A stretch of 64,000 bases of DNA from Acidiphilium sp. C61 (GTDB taxonomy: Bacteria > Pseudomonadota > Alphaproteobacteria > Acetobacterales > Acetobacteraceae): positions 2,132,001 through 2,196,000 of the forward strand of contig NZ_CACTIA010000005.1 of the NCBI RefSeq assembly GCF_902712915.1, in the 5' to 3' direction. Position 1 is the first letter of the stretch. Every line of letters begins with the position of its first letter. The notes below the pieces were generated by a model. It did not search any database and was not told the DNA's origin. It saw nothing but the letters and a program-made list of their open reading frames with translations. Below, in pieces: positions 46,579 through 55,643 of this stretch. Both the position numbers and the translations under genes were made by a program.

Positions 46579-47705
46579 TGGACCATCTGAAGAGCGCGTC
46601 GTTGCAGGAATATCTCGCCTCGGCCGAGGAGATCATCGAGGAGGCGCGGGCGGGGCGCATGTTCATCCTGGTGGATGACGAGGACCGCGAGAACGAGGGC
46701 GACCTCGTGATCCCGGCGCAGTTCGCCACACCGGATGCGGTGAATTTCATGGCCCGGCACGCGCGGGGGCTGATCTGCCTCGCGCTGACGCGGGCGCGCT
46801 GCGAGACGCTGGGGCTCAAGCTCATGGCGCAGTCCAACGGGTCGCGGCACGAGACCGCCTTCACCGTCTCGATCGAGGCGCGCGAGGGGGTGACGACGGG
46901 GATTTCCGCCGCCGACCGGGCGCGGACCGTCGCGGTCGCGATCAACCCGGAATGCGGGGCGGCGGATATCGTCACGCCGGGGCACATCTTCCCGCTGATG
47001 GCGCGCGACGGCGGCACGCTGGTGCGCACCGGGCATACCGAGGCGGCGGTGGATATCGCGCGGCTCGCCGGGCTGACGCCGGCCGGGGTGATCTGCGAGA
47101 TCATGAACGATGACGGGACGATGGCGCGGCTGCCGGACCTCGTCTCCTTCGCGCAGTATCACAATCTCAAGCTCGGCACGATCGCCGACCTGATCGCCTA
47201 TCGGCGGCGGATGGAGAAGCTGGTGCGGCGCGCGGGCGACGGGCTGATCACCGATGGCGCCGGGCAGCAATGGCGCAGCGTGGTCTATGAGAACACGATC
47301 GACCGGGTCGAGCATGTGGCCCTCGTCAAGGGCGATATCGCCGCCGACGAGCCGGTGCTGGTGCGGATGCACGCGGTCAGCACCATCGACGACATCCTGG
47401 GCGGCGACCATATCCGCGATCTCCGGCGGGCGATGGCGCAGATCGCGCAGTCCGGCCGGGGGGTCGTCGTGCTGATCCGCGAGGCGCGGCCGGATGCGGT
47501 GTCGTTGCGGTTGCAGCAGATCGTCGGCGGGGCGCGCACCGGGGCAGTGCTGCGCGACTATGGCGTGGGCGCGCAGATCCTCGCCGATCTCGGCGTGCGC
47601 GACATGGTCCTGCTGTCCAACCACAAGCGCGCCGTGGTCGGGCTTGAGGGGTATGGGCTGAACATCGTCGAACAACTGCCGATCGAGGAGCCCGCAAGAT
47701 CATGA
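46578..47705 (+). CDS. ribB: 3,4-dihydroxy-2-butanone-4-phosphate synthase with degenerate GTP cyclohydrolase II domain
   Basis: A 375-residue RibBA-type fusion. The RibB half (about 1-210) is complete: ILVDDEDRENEGDLVIPA, the region around TGISAADRA, GHIFPLMARDGGTLVRTGHTEAAVDIARLAGL and AGVICEIMNDDGTMARLPDL. The RibA half lacks the zinc site: the normal HSEC...C-x-C pattern is replaced by HAVSTIDDILGGDHIRDLRR with no cysteine. It should therefore make only dihydroxybutanone phosphate, and GTP cyclohydrolase II must be encoded elsewhere. It overlaps ribH. Confidence 0.92.
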   Translation: MDHLKSASLQEYLASAEEIIEEARAGRMFILVDDEDRENEGDLVIPAQFATPDAVNFMARHARGLICLALTRARCETLGLKLMAQSNGSRHETAFTVSIEAREGVTTGISAADRARTVAVAINPECGAADIVTPGHIFPLMARDGGTLVRTGHTEAAVDIARLAGLTPAGVICEIMNDDGTMARLPDLVSFAQYHNLKLGTIADLIAYRRRMEKLVRRAGDGLITDGAGQQWRSVVYENTIDRVEHVALVKGDIAADEPVLVRMHAVSTIDDILGGDHIRDLRRAMAQIAQSGRGVVVLIREARPDAVSLRLQQIVGGARTGAVLRDYGVGAQILADLGVRDMVLLSNHKRAVVGLEGYGLNIVEQLPIEEPARS

Positions 47706-48184
47706 GCACCGCCGATGCCCCCGAAGCCGAGGTGCCCGATCTGCCGGGCCCGGCGCCGCGAATCCTGCTGATCCGCGCTCCTTATTATCGCAAAATCGTC
47801 GACGGGATGACCGAGGCGGCGATGATGCTGCTCGGCCGCGTCAATGCGACGGTCGAGACGGTGGACGTCGCCGGGGCGTTCGAGCTGCCGCAGGCGCTGG
47901 CCATAGCACTGCGCGGGCGGGTGCGGTTCGACGGGTTCGTGGCGCTTGGCTGCGTCGTGCGCGGGGAGACCGATCATTACCAGTTCATCTGCGATTCGGC
48001 GATGAACGGGCTGATGCAGGTGGCGGTCGACCATGCGGCACCGCTCGGGACGGCGCTGCTCACCGTCGATACGCTCGCGCAGGCGGCGGCGCGCTCGGCC
48101 GAGACGGGGTCGAACAAGGGGGCGGAGGCGGCCTCGGCCTGCCTGAAGCAGATCGCGCTCGCGCGGCGGATGGGCCTGGCATGA
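47702..48184 (+). CDS. ribH: 6,7-dimethyl-8-ribityllumazine synthase
   Basis: A 160-residue lumazine synthase. It has VDVAGAFELPQALAIAL, then FVALGCVVRGETDHYQFICDSAMNGLMQV with the catalytic histidine, and a final GSNKGAEAASACLKQIALARRMG. It condenses the RibD and RibB products. It overlaps ribBA upstream and nusB downstream (ATGA). Confidence 0.95.
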   Translation: MSTADAPEAEVPDLPGPAPRILLIRAPYYRKIVDGMTEAAMMLLGRVNATVETVDVAGAFELPQALAIALRGRVRFDGFVALGCVVRGETDHYQFICDSAMNGLMQVAVDHAAPLGTALLTVDTLAQAAARSAETGSNKGAEAASACLKQIALARRMGLA

Positions 48185-48678
48185 AGCCGGCCGGGAAAAG
48201 CGCGCGGCCGCGCACCCTGGCACGGGCCGCCGCGGTGCAGGCGCTCTATCAGTGCGAGCATGCCGGCGAGACGGCGGAGACGGTGATCGACCAGTTCGTC
48301 CGCCACCGCTTCGGGCGGATGGCCGGGCTGCTCGGCGCCGAGGAGAGCGAGGTGGCGCCGCCGGACGTGCCGCTGTTCTCGCGCATCGTCCGCACCGCGA
48401 CGGCGCAGCAGGACATGGTCGATCCGCTGATTGCCGGCGTGCTGCCGGAGGCCTGGCCGATGCAGCGGCTCGACCCGGTGCTGCGGGCGCTGCTGCGCGC
48501 CGCCGGTGCGGAGCTGTGGATGACCGATGGGCCGCCGGCGCGCGTCGTCATCAACGAGTATCTCGACGTGGCGCACGGGTTTCTCGAAGGCGAGGCGGTG
48601 CAGATGGGCAATGCCGTGCTCGACCGGATTGCCCGCACGCTGCGGGAGGGCGAGTTCGCCGGCGAGGCGCGGGCGTGA
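48181..48678 (+). CDS. nusB: Transcription antitermination factor NusB
   Basis: A 165-residue all-helical protein that, with S10 (NusE), binds boxA in rRNA leaders. It begins with ARTLARAAAVQALYQCEHAGE-type sequence. It ends LLRAAGAELWMTDGPPARVVINEYLDVAHGFLEGEAVQMGNAVLDRIAR, the conserved helix bundle. It lies between ribH and thiL, the usual order. Confidence 0.94.
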   Translation: MKPAGKSARPRTLARAAAVQALYQCEHAGETAETVIDQFVRHRFGRMAGLLGAEESEVAPPDVPLFSRIVRTATAQQDMVDPLIAGVLPEAWPMQRLDPVLRALLRAAGAELWMTDGPPARVVINEYLDVAHGFLEGEAVQMGNAVLDRIARTLREGEFAGEARA

Positions 48679-48679
48679 G

Positions 48680-49648
48680 GTGAGCGGCGAGTTCGACCGC
48701 ATCGCCCGGTATTTCGCGCCGCTCGCCGCGGCCGAGGGGCTGGGCCTTGCGGACGACGCGGCAGTGTGGACGCCGCCCGCCGGGCGCCAGGCCGTGCTGA
48801 CGGTCGACCAGATGATCGAGGGCGTGCATTTCCTGCCCGACGATCCGCCCGATCTCGTCGCCCGCAAGCTGATGCGCCGCAACCTCTCCGACCTCGCCGC
48901 GATGGGGGCGCGGCCGGAGGGCTATCTGCTCGCCACGGCACTGCGGGCGGACACGCCGGAGGCCTGGCTCGCCGGGTTCGCCGCCGGGCTCGCCGCCGAC
49001 CAGGCGGCGTTCGGCGCCCCGCTCTGGGGCGGCGACAGTTCCTCCACCCCCGGCCCGGTGACGACGGCGATCACCATGATTGGCAGTCTCGAACCCGGAA
49101 CCGCGCTGCGGCGCGGCGGCGCGCTGCCGGGCGAGGCGATTTTCGTCACCGGCACGATCGGCGATGCGGTGCTCGGGCTGCAGGCGGCGCGCGGCGAGAT
49201 CGGCGATCCGACGGGGGGGTTGCGGGCCCGCCGGCTGCTGCCCACGCCGCGCACCGGCCTGGCGCTGGCCGGGATCGCGACCGCCGCGATCGATGTGTCG
49301 GACGGGCTGGTGCAGGATCTCGGCCATGTGTGCAGGGCGTCGGGCTGTGGCGCGGTGATCGAGGCGGGGCTGGTGCCGCTGTCGGACGCGGCGCGGGCGG
49401 CGGGGCCGGGCTGGCGGGCGACGATCCTGACCGGGGGGGATGATTACGAATTGCTGATCGCCGCCCCGGCCGGGCTTCAGGCGGCGCTGGAGGCGGCCTG
49501 TGCGGACGTGCGGCTGACGCGGATCGGCCGGTTCGTGGCGGGGAAGCCGGATGTGGTTGTGGTCGACGAGGACGGAAGGCCGGTCCCGCTCGGGCGGGAA
49601 GGCTGGCAGCATTTCCAGAGCATCATCCGATCAGATGGAGCCATCTGA
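48680..49648 (+). CDS. thiL: Thiamine-monophosphate kinase, C-terminus supplied by a repeat
   Basis: A 322-residue ATP-dependent kinase making thiamine diphosphate from thiamine phosphate. Motifs are LGLADDAAVWTPP, VDQMIEGVHF, DLVARKLMRRNLSDLAAMGA, LWGGDSSSTPGPVTTAITMIG, AIDVSDGLVQDLGHV and ILTGGDDYELLIAAP. GTG 48680 follows nusB by 1 base. The last nine residues (SIIRSDGAI) and the stop TGA are encoded inside a palindromic element starting at 49617, so the native C-terminus was replaced or extended. Confidence 0.94.
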   Translation: MSGEFDRIARYFAPLAAAEGLGLADDAAVWTPPAGRQAVLTVDQMIEGVHFLPDDPPDLVARKLMRRNLSDLAAMGARPEGYLLATALRADTPEAWLAGFAAGLAADQAAFGAPLWGGDSSSTPGPVTTAITMIGSLEPGTALRRGGALPGEAIFVTGTIGDAVLGLQAARGEIGDPTGGLRARRLLPTPRTGLALAGIATAAIDVSDGLVQDLGHVCRASGCGAVIEAGLVPLSDAARAAGPGWRATILTGGDDYELLIAAPAGLQAALEAACADVRLTRIGRFVAGKPDVVVVDEDGRPVPLGREGWQHFQSIIRSDGAI

Positions 49649-49744
49649 TCGGATAAAGATGCTCGGCTTGTCAGTATGCTGGAGCATCATCCGATCAGAT
49701 GGAGCCATCTGATCGGATAAAGATGCTCGGTTTGTCAGTATCCG
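49617..49744. repeat. Two tandem 64-bp copies of the type A palindromic element
   Basis: Copies at 49617-49680 and 49681-49744 are nearly identical. Each has GAGCATC / ATCCGATCAGATGG AGCC ATCTGATCGGAT / GATGCTC, followed by a tail like CGGYTTGTCAGTAT. The first copy contains the thiL stop. The same 64-bp unit with its tail occurs at 9907-9970. It fills the convergent gap between thiL and the SDR gene. Confidence 0.9.
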
Positions 49745-49749
49745 AAACT

Positions 49750-50628
49750 TCAGGCCGGCGGGGCCTTGAAGGCGACGTCGCGCTTCAGGGAGAAGGGATC
49801 GCTCGGGTTGCGCTGCTCGAGGATGTCCTGCATCCGCAATTCGACCGTGCCGAGGATTTTCGGGTGGGTCAGGCAGTAGAAGCGGTTCTCCTCGATGCAG
49901 TCGAAGGTGCGGGCGGCGACATCGGCGGCGCCGAGGCGGCCCGAGGTCACGGCCTTGCGGGTCTGTTCATGGGCGAGTTGCTGGCTCGCGGTCGGCGGGG
50001 CGTCGTTGGCGAGTTCGGCCGGGCGGTTGCGCGACGCGTCCTTGATGCCGGTATCGACGAAGGCGGGGCAGAGCACGGTGACGCCGAGTTTGGCGCCGGC
50101 GATCCGCAGGTCCTGGAACAGGGTTTCCGACAATGCGACGACGCCGTGCTTGGAGACGTTGTAGACGCCCATCGTCTGGGCGGAGACCAGCCCGGCGACC
50201 GAGGCGGTGTTGACGATGTGGCCTTCCTCGCCATTCGCGATCATGCGGGGGACGAAGCAGCGCACGCCGTGGATCACGCCCCAGAGATTGACGCCGAGCA
50301 CCCATTGCCAGTCGCGCACCGAGTGCTCCCAGAGCAGCCCGCCGCCGCCGACGCCGGCATTGTTGAACAGCAGGTGGGCGTTGCCGTAGCGCGCGAAGAC
50401 GGTATCGGCGAAACGCTCCATCGCTTCAGCGTCGCTGACATCGAGGCGTTCGGTGAGCACCTCGGCGCCGGCGGCGCGCAGTTCGGCGGCGGTGGCCTCC
50501 AGCGCGTCGGCCTGGATGTCGGCCAGCGCGAGGCGCATGAAGCGGGAGGCGGCGATGCGGGCGAATTCGCGGCCGAAGCCGCTGCCCGCGCCGGTGATGA
50601 CGGCAACCCGGTTGTTGAACTCTTTCAT
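49750..50628 (-). CDS. Short-chain dehydrogenase/reductase
   Basis: A 292-residue classical SDR. The nucleotide motif is VITGAGSGFGREFA, then LFNNAGVGGGG, catalytic Ser in VNTASVAGLVS and YNVSKHG (Y-x3-K). It is NAD(P)-dependent, with the substrate unknown. It overlaps the quinone-reductase gene by 4 bases, so it is expressed with that gene and the acyl-CoA dehydrogenase. In an ACAD10/11-type pathway it could oxidise a hydroxyacyl intermediate, which is inference. Confidence 0.85.
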   Translation of the reverse strand: MKEFNNRVAVITGAGSGFGREFARIAASRFMRLALADIQADALEATAAELRAAGAEVLTERLDVSDAEAMERFADTVFARYGNAHLLFNNAGVGGGGLLWEHSVRDWQWVLGVNLWGVIHGVRCFVPRMIANGEEGHIVNTASVAGLVSAQTMGVYNVSKHGVVALSETLFQDLRIAGAKLGVTVLCPAFVDTGIKDASRNRPAELANDAPPTASQQLAHEQTRKAVTSGRLGAADVAARTFDCIEENRFYCLTHPKILGTVELRMQDILEQRNPSDPFSLKRDVAFKAPPA

Positions 50629-51599
50629 GGCAGGATCACGATCTTTCCGGTGACGCGGCGCGCCGCCATGTCGCGCAGGGCGTCGGCCGTCTCCTCCAGC
50701 GTGTAGGTTTTCGACACCAGCGGGCGGATCTCGCCGCGCGCCAGCATGGCGAACAGGTCTTCCATCATCCGGATCTGGTTCCCGGGTTCGCGGCGAGCGA
50801 ACTCGCCCCAGAACACGCCGACCAGCGACGCGCCCTTGAGCAGCGGCAGGTTGAGCGGCAGGGACGGGATCGTGCCCTCGGCGAAGCCGATCACCAGATA
50901 GCGGCCGCGCCAGGCGATCGAGCGGAAGGCGGGCTCGGCGAGGCTGCCGCCGACGGGGTCGAAGATGACGTCCGGCCCCTTGCCGCCGGTATGTTCGCGG
51001 ATCGCGGCGCGGAGGTCTTCGCTGGCGTAGTTGATCGTGGCGTCGGCGCCGTGGGCGCGGCAGAGTTCGAGCTTTGCCTCGGACGAGGCGGCGGCGATCA
51101 CCCTCGCACCCTTGGCCTTGGCGATGTCCACCGCGGCGAGGCCGACGCCGCCGGCGGCACCGAGCACGAGGATCGTCTCGCCCGGCTTGATCTCGCCGCG
51201 ATCGACCACGGCGTGGTGCGAGGTGCCGAAGGCGAGCAGCAGCCCGGCGGCGACCTCGAAGGAGACATTGTCAGGCACGGGCACGCAGCGATGCGCGTCG
51301 AGCGCGATCTTTTCCGCAAATCCGCCGGTCGAGCAGAGGGCGAGGACACGGTCGCCCGGCTTGTAGCCGGTGACGCCCTCGCCGACCGCCTCGATCTCCC
51401 CGGCGATTTCGGCGCCGGGGGTGAAGGGCAGTTCGGGCTGCACCTGGTACTTCTTCTGGATGATCAGCACGTCGGGGAAATTCACCCCGGCGGCGTGCAC
51501 CCGGATCAGCACCTCGCCCGCCTGCGGGACGGGATCGGGCAGGTCGCGCAGGAGAAGCGTCTCCGGCCCGCCCCACGCCTCGCAGCGGATCGCGCGCAT
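50625..51599 (-). CDS. NADPH:quinone oxidoreductase-family protein (zinc-free MDR)
   Basis: A 324-residue medium-chain reductase. It opens [23 protein letters not shown], has the GroES-like part HAAGVNFPDVLIIQKKYQ and LPFTPGAEIAGEIEAVGEGV, and the Rossmann motif VLGAAGGVGLAAVDIAKAKGARVIA. No catalytic or structural zinc cysteine cluster is present. It probably reduces a quinone or an enoyl compound with NADPH. Its ATG overlaps the ACAD stop (TGATG). Confidence 0.87.
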   Translation of the reverse strand: MRAIRCEAWGGPETLLLRDLPDPVPQAGEVLIRVHAAGVNFPDVLIIQKKYQVQPELPFTPGAEIAGEIEAVGEGVTGYKPGDRVLALCSTGGFAEKIALDAHRCVPVPDNVSFEVAAGLLLAFGTSHHAVVDRGEIKPGETILVLGAAGGVGLAAVDIAKAKGARVIAAASSEAKLELCRAHGADATINYASEDLRAAIREHTGGKGPDVIFDPVGGSLAEPAFRSIAWRGRYLVIGFAEGTIPSLPLNLPLLKGASLVGVFWGEFARREPGNQIRMMEDLFAMLARGEIRPLVSKTYTLEETADALRDMAARRVTGKIVILP

Positions 51600-52879
51600 C
51601 AGGCCTGGCCCGGTTCCGACAGCCCGTCCGCGATCAGCACGTTCGGGTAGCCGCCGGTGCGCGCGGGGTCGGTGTTGCGGTAGCGGCGGTGTTCGAGCCG
51701 GGCGAGCTGGTCGCGATGCACTTCGTCCGGTCCGTCGGCGAGGCGCAGCGTGCGCTGGTGCGCATAGGCCGAGGAGAGCCAGGTGTCGGCGACGCCGCCG
51801 CCGCCGAAGGCCTGGATCGCCCAGTCGATCACCTTGCAGGCGACGTTGGGGGCGACGACCTTGATCATCGCGATCTCGGCGCGGGCTTCCTTGTTGCCCA
51901 CCGTGTCCATCATCTGCGCGGCCTTGAGGGTGAGCAGGCGGGCCTGGTCGATCATGATGCGGCTTTCGGCGATGCGCTCGCGCCAGACGCTCTGCTCGAT
52001 GACCGGCTTGCCGAAGGCGTTGCGGCTTTCGAGGCGGCGGACCATGCGCTCCAGCGCGCGCTCGGCGGCACCGATCGAGCGCATGCAGTGATGGATGCGT
52101 CCCGGCCCGAGGCGGCCTTGCGCGATCTCGAAGCCGCGGCCCTCGCCGAGCAGCATGTTGGTGGCGGGCACCCGCACCTTGTCGAAGATCATCTCGGCAT
52201 GGCCGTGCGGCGCATCGACATCGCCGAACACCGGCAGGGCGCGCTTCATCGTGACACCCGGATGCGGGAAGGGCACCAGGATCATCGACTGGCGCTTGTA
52301 GGGGTCGGGGTTTTCCGGATCGGACTGGCCCATCACGATCAGGATGCGGCAGCGCGGGTCGGGCGCGCCGGAGGTCCACCATTTATGGCCGTCGATGACG
52401 TATTCGTCGCCCTCGCGGCGGATCGAGGTTTCGATGTTCTTCGCATCCGACGAGGCGACGCGCGGCTCGGTCATCGCGAAGGCGGAGCGGATCTCGCCGG
52501 CGAGCAGCGGCTTCAGCCAGGTCTCTCGCTGATCGGGTGTGCCGTAGCGGGTCAGCACTTCCATGTTGCCGGTATCGGGGGCGGAGCAGTTGAAGGCTTC
52601 CGGGCCGAAGGGCGAGCGGCCCATGATTTCGGCGAGCGGCGCGTATTCGACGTTGGTCAGCCCGGCGCCGTGCTCGGATTCGGGGAGGAACAGGTTCCAC
52701 AGCCCCGCCGCCTTGGCCTTCTGCTTGATCTGCTGCAGCAGTTCCAGCGGCTTCCACTGGTCGGCCTGGGTGTGGGCGGTGTGGAACAGCGCCTGTTCGT
52801 TGGGGTAGATGTGCTCGGCCATGAAGTCGGCAACGCGCTGGCGCAGAGCCTCGGTCTTGGCGGAATAACGGAACTCCAT
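51599..52879 (-). CDS. Acyl-CoA dehydrogenase, ACAD10/11-like
   Basis: A 426-residue flavoprotein dehydrogenase. Segments [58 protein letters not shown] and especially [32 protein letters not shown] match the C-terminal domain of human ACAD10/ACAD11 and bacterial LvaC-like enzymes. In those systems a kinase phosphorylates 4-hydroxyacyl-CoA, and the dehydrogenase then removes the phosphate to give an enoyl-CoA. The matching kinase is the next gene on the opposite strand. First gene of the minus-strand trio with the MDR and SDR genes. Confidence 0.88.
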   Translation of the reverse strand: MEFRYSAKTEALRQRVADFMAEHIYPNEQALFHTAHTQADQWKPLELLQQIKQKAKAAGLWNLFLPESEHGAGLTNVEYAPLAEIMGRSPFGPEAFNCSAPDTGNMEVLTRYGTPDQRETWLKPLLAGEIRSAFAMTEPRVASSDAKNIETSIRREGDEYVIDGHKWWTSGAPDPRCRILIVMGQSDPENPDPYKRQSMILVPFPHPGVTMKRALPVFGDVDAPHGHAEMIFDKVRVPATNMLLGEGRGFEIAQGRLGPGRIHHCMRSIGAAERALERMVRRLESRNAFGKPVIEQSVWRERIAESRIMIDQARLLTLKAAQMMDTVGNKEARAEIAMIKVVAPNVACKVIDWAIQAFGGGGVADTWLSSAYAHQRTLRLADGPDEVHRDQLARLEHRRYRNTDPARTGGYPNVLIADGLSEPGQA

Positions 52880-53000
52880 GGTGGCATTTTCCTCGTGGTC
52901 TGATTCTGCTGGACGATCGATTTGACCCAACTGTGCGAGGTGCGCGCGGGTTATGCAAGTCCCCCAAGGGGCAGATCGGATACGGCCGGGATACTGCCGC

Positions 53001-53029
53001 TTGACAGGGCGCCGCCCGCCGCCGATTTT
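53001..53029 (+). promoter_or_regulatory. Possible promoter of the kinase gene
   Basis: TTGACA (53001-53006) is a perfect -35. About 17-18 bases later GATTTTC is a poor -10. It lies in the 177-base divergent gap between the dehydrogenase and the kinase, 50 bases before the kinase start. Confidence 0.3.
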
Positions 53030-53056
53030 CCCGCCCGCTTCACAGGAGGGAACCGG

Positions 53057-54118
53057 ATGAGCACGGAACACCAGCCGCGTCTTGTCGAGATGCTGCCGCA
53101 GCACAGGATCGACGAGGCGGCCCTGTTCGCCTATCTGGCCGCCCATGTCGACGGATTCGCCCCGCCGGCGACGATCCGCCAGTTCCAGGGCGGGCAGTCC
53201 AACCCGACCTACCTGATCGAGACGCCGGGGCGGAATTACGTGCTGCGGAAGAAGCCGCCGGGAACGCTGCTGCCCTCGGCGCACCAGATCGACCGCGAAT
53301 ATCGCATCCAGAGCGCGCTGGAGGGGACCGCGGTGCCGGTGGTGCCGATGCTGCATTACTGCACCGATCCCGCGGTGATCGGCACCGAGTTCTACGTGAT
53401 GGGCCATGTCGCGGGGCGGGTGTTCCACGACGTGATGATGCCCGGCCTGGCGCCGGAGGAGCGCGGCGCGATCCACCGGCAAATCATCGAGACGATCGCA
53501 GCGCTGCACAAGGTGGATTACGAGGCGGTGGGGCTTGCCGGATTCGGCCGGCCGGACCATTACGTCGCCCGCCAGATCGAGCGCTGGACCAAGCAGTACG
53601 AGGCCTCGAAGACCGAGGATTTCGCGCCGATGGCGAACCTCATCGCCTGGCTGCGGGGCAATATTCCCGAGCGCGACGAGAGTTCCATCGTGCATGGCGA
53701 TTTCCGCCTCGGCAACATGATGATCCACCCGAGCGAGCCGCGCATTCTCGCGGTGCTGGACTGGGAGCTTTCGACCATCGGCCATCCGCTCGCGGATCTC
53801 GCCTATTGCTGCATGTCGTATCACCTGCCGCCCGGTTCCGGCCCGGCGATGGCGGGGTATCAGGGGGTCGATCTCGCCGCGCTCGGGCTGATGAGCGAGG
53901 CGGATGCGCTGGAGCTGTATTGCCGGCGGACCGGGCGGGAGCGGATCGAGAACTGGCGGTTCTTCCTCGGCTTCTCGCTGTTCCGCTCGGCGGCGATCGT
54001 CGAGGGCGTGTATGCCCGCGCACTCGCCGGCAATGCGGCCGACCAGCGCGCCCACCGGATGCACGACGTGTTCCTGCAGGTCGCGAAGACCGGCTGGAAC
54101 GTCGTGCGCGGCGACTGA
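53057..54118 (+). CDS. APH-family kinase, ACAD10/11 N-terminal-domain-like (LvaA-like)
   Basis: A 353-residue phosphotransferase. It has [59 protein letters not shown], the catalytic loop [14 protein letters not shown] and the metal aspartate in [19 protein letters not shown]. These are the features of the aminoglycoside-phosphotransferase-like kinase domain fused to the dehydrogenase in human ACAD10/11, and of LvaA in levulinate catabolism, not of antibiotic kinases. CAGGAGGG precedes ATG 53057. It is divergent from the partner dehydrogenase. Confidence 0.87.
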   Translation: MSTEHQPRLVEMLPQHRIDEAALFAYLAAHVDGFAPPATIRQFQGGQSNPTYLIETPGRNYVLRKKPPGTLLPSAHQIDREYRIQSALEGTAVPVVPMLHYCTDPAVIGTEFYVMGHVAGRVFHDVMMPGLAPEERGAIHRQIIETIAALHKVDYEAVGLAGFGRPDHYVARQIERWTKQYEASKTEDFAPMANLIAWLRGNIPERDESSIVHGDFRLGNMMIHPSEPRILAVLDWELSTIGHPLADLAYCCMSYHLPPGSGPAMAGYQGVDLAALGLMSEADALELYCRRTGRERIENWRFFLGFSLFRSAAIVEGVYARALAGNAADQRAHRMHDVFLQVAKTGWNVVRGD

Positions 54119-54211
54119 AGGGGATGGATCGCGGCCCGCGCCGCCGCCTCGCGTAATCGTATCGGCGGCCCGGGATGCGACCGGCGCCGCCAGCAGAAGG
54201 AAGTCCGACAC

Positions 54212-54811
54212 ATGAAGCTGTTTCACTCCGTTGCCAGCCCGTATGTCCGCAAGGTGATGGCCTGCGCGATCGCCCGCGAGATCGACCAGCTTATCGAGCT
54301 GATCCCGACCAATCCGCATGAGAGCCCGGCGGCGCTGACCGCGAACAACCCGCTGTCGAAAGTGCCGTGCCTGGTGACCGACGAGGGGGTGGGGCTGTTC
54401 GATAGCCGGGTGATCTGTGAATATCTCGACCAGATCGGCGACGCGCTGCCGCTGTTTCCGGGTAGCGGGGCGGCCCGCTGGACCGCGTTGCGCTATCAGG
54501 CGATGGGCGATGGCATTCTCGACGCCGCCGTGGGCATCCGGATGGAGAGCCTGAAGCCGAAGGAAGCGGCGCGGGCGGCGTTCATGGAGCGGCAGATGCA
54601 GGCGATCGAGCGGACGCTCGCGGTGCTCGAACAGGACCCGCCGGGCAAGATGCTGGATATCGGCTCGATCGCGGTGGGCTGCGCGCTGGGCTATCTCGAT
54701 TTCCGCCACGCCGGGTATGACTGGCGGAAATCCTGTCCGGTGCTGGCCGAGTGGTTTGCCGCCTTCGCGCGGGAGCCGGCCCTCGCGCGGACCGCGCCGC
54801 CGGCGGCCTGA
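54212..54811 (+). CDS. Glutathione S-transferase family protein
   Basis: A 199-residue GST. The thioredoxin-fold N-domain begins [21 protein letters not shown], with [33 protein letters not shown] forming the glutathione site (cis-proline in VPCL, then DSR). The helical C-domain follows. The substrate is unknown. Its position after the 4-hydroxyacid-type cluster might suggest electrophile handling, but this is only proximity. A 93-base gap separates it from the kinase gene. Confidence 0.88.
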   Translation: MKLFHSVASPYVRKVMACAIAREIDQLIELIPTNPHESPAALTANNPLSKVPCLVTDEGVGLFDSRVICEYLDQIGDALPLFPGSGAARWTALRYQAMGDGILDAAVGIRMESLKPKEAARAAFMERQMQAIERTLAVLEQDPPGKMLDIGSIAVGCALGYLDFRHAGYDWRKSCPVLAEWFAAFAREPALARTAPPAA

Positions 54812-54835
54812 GGCCAGGGTCCAGGCGGCCGGAGT

Positions 54836-55465
54836 TCAGGCGGCGACCCAGCGCGCCGCCAGCTTGCCCGCGCCATCCGGCGTGCCGATGGCGCGGCGAT
54901 GGCCTTCTGGCCGCAGCCACAGGACATCATACAGCGCGGGGCTGAGGTGGCAGACGGCGAAATGCCGGGCGGCCTCTTCCATCGACAGGGTCAGATCGAG
55001 CCGGTCGGGCGCCGCTTCGGTGCCGGGCGGCAGTTGCGTGCGGTAGATCTGCCGCGCGCCTTCGGGCAGGGCGCGCCAGATGGCGTCTGCCTCCACATCG
55101 TCGTGATGCAGCGTCACCTCGCCTTCGATGCGGATTTGCAGCTTCGCGGCGTGGGAATAGGCGAGGAGTGCGGCCCGCCCGTCGCGGGCGAGTTCGGCGA
55201 ATTTGGCGGAGCGCGCATCGGTGTGGAAGGTGATCTGCCCGGTCTGCGCCGCGCGGCCGCGCAGCACGACGCTGCGCAGGCGGGGCGCGCCGTCCGCCCC
55301 GGTGGTGGCGAGGCCGATCACGTGGAAATCGCTGCGCCGGTCGCGCACGCCGCGGGTCAGCCGGGCGAGCGAGGCGGCGATGAAATTGTCTGCCGGATGC
55401 AGGGCGGGGTCGGCGTCGTGCGCCGTGGCGGCTTGTGGGGCGGCTTGTGGGGCGGGTTCGGTCAT
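54836..55465 (-). CDS. Pyridoxamine 5'-phosphate oxidase-like FMN-binding protein
   Basis: A 209-residue split-barrel flavin protein. FHVIGLATTGADGAPRLRSVVLRGRA, then TFHTDARSAKFAELARDGRAALLAYSHAAKLQIRIEGEVTL, is the FMN-binding core of PNPOx-like proteins. The C-terminus differs from true PdxH, so it is likely of the Alr4036-like group with unknown substrate. The first ~25 residues are alanine/glutamine rich. It is convergent with the GST gene. Confidence 0.8.
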   Translation of the reverse strand: MTEPAPQAAPQAATAHDADPALHPADNFIAASLARLTRGVRDRRSDFHVIGLATTGADGAPRLRSVVLRGRAAQTGQITFHTDARSAKFAELARDGRAALLAYSHAAKLQIRIEGEVTLHHDDVEADAIWRALPEGARQIYRTQLPPGTEAAPDRLDLTLSMEEAARHFAVCHLSPALYDVLWLRPEGHRRAIGTPDGAGKLAARWVAA

Positions 55466-55573
55466 GGGCGAAGATCTGGACCGTTTCGGGCGGATGAAAA
55501 CCCCGGCGGGGCAAGAAGAAAGGCGGATGGGGGAGCCCCATCCGCCTTGGTCGTGCTCTGTCTTGTAGATAAG

Positions 55574-55634
55574 TGGAGCATCTTTATCCGATCGGATGAT
55601 GCTCCAGCTGCGTGGTCCGGCCCGGAGGGGCCGG
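55574..55634. repeat. Short palindromic element and GC-rich hairpin
   Basis: TGGAGCATC (55574-55582) and GATGCTCCA (55598-55606) pair around TTTATCCGATCGG, a shortened member of the family. Next to it CCGGCCC/GGGCCGG (55617-55634, loop GGAG) could act as a weak terminator for the permease gene read from the other strand. This is between the flavin-protein gene and the permease gene. Confidence 0.7.
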
Positions 55635-55643
55635 GTTGCGCGG

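Noticed and set aside
53057..54118. Antibiotic (aminoglycoside) resistance kinase
   Set aside because: The fold family is shared, but the detailed sequence matches the ACAD10/11 kinase domain and it lies next to the matching dehydrogenase.
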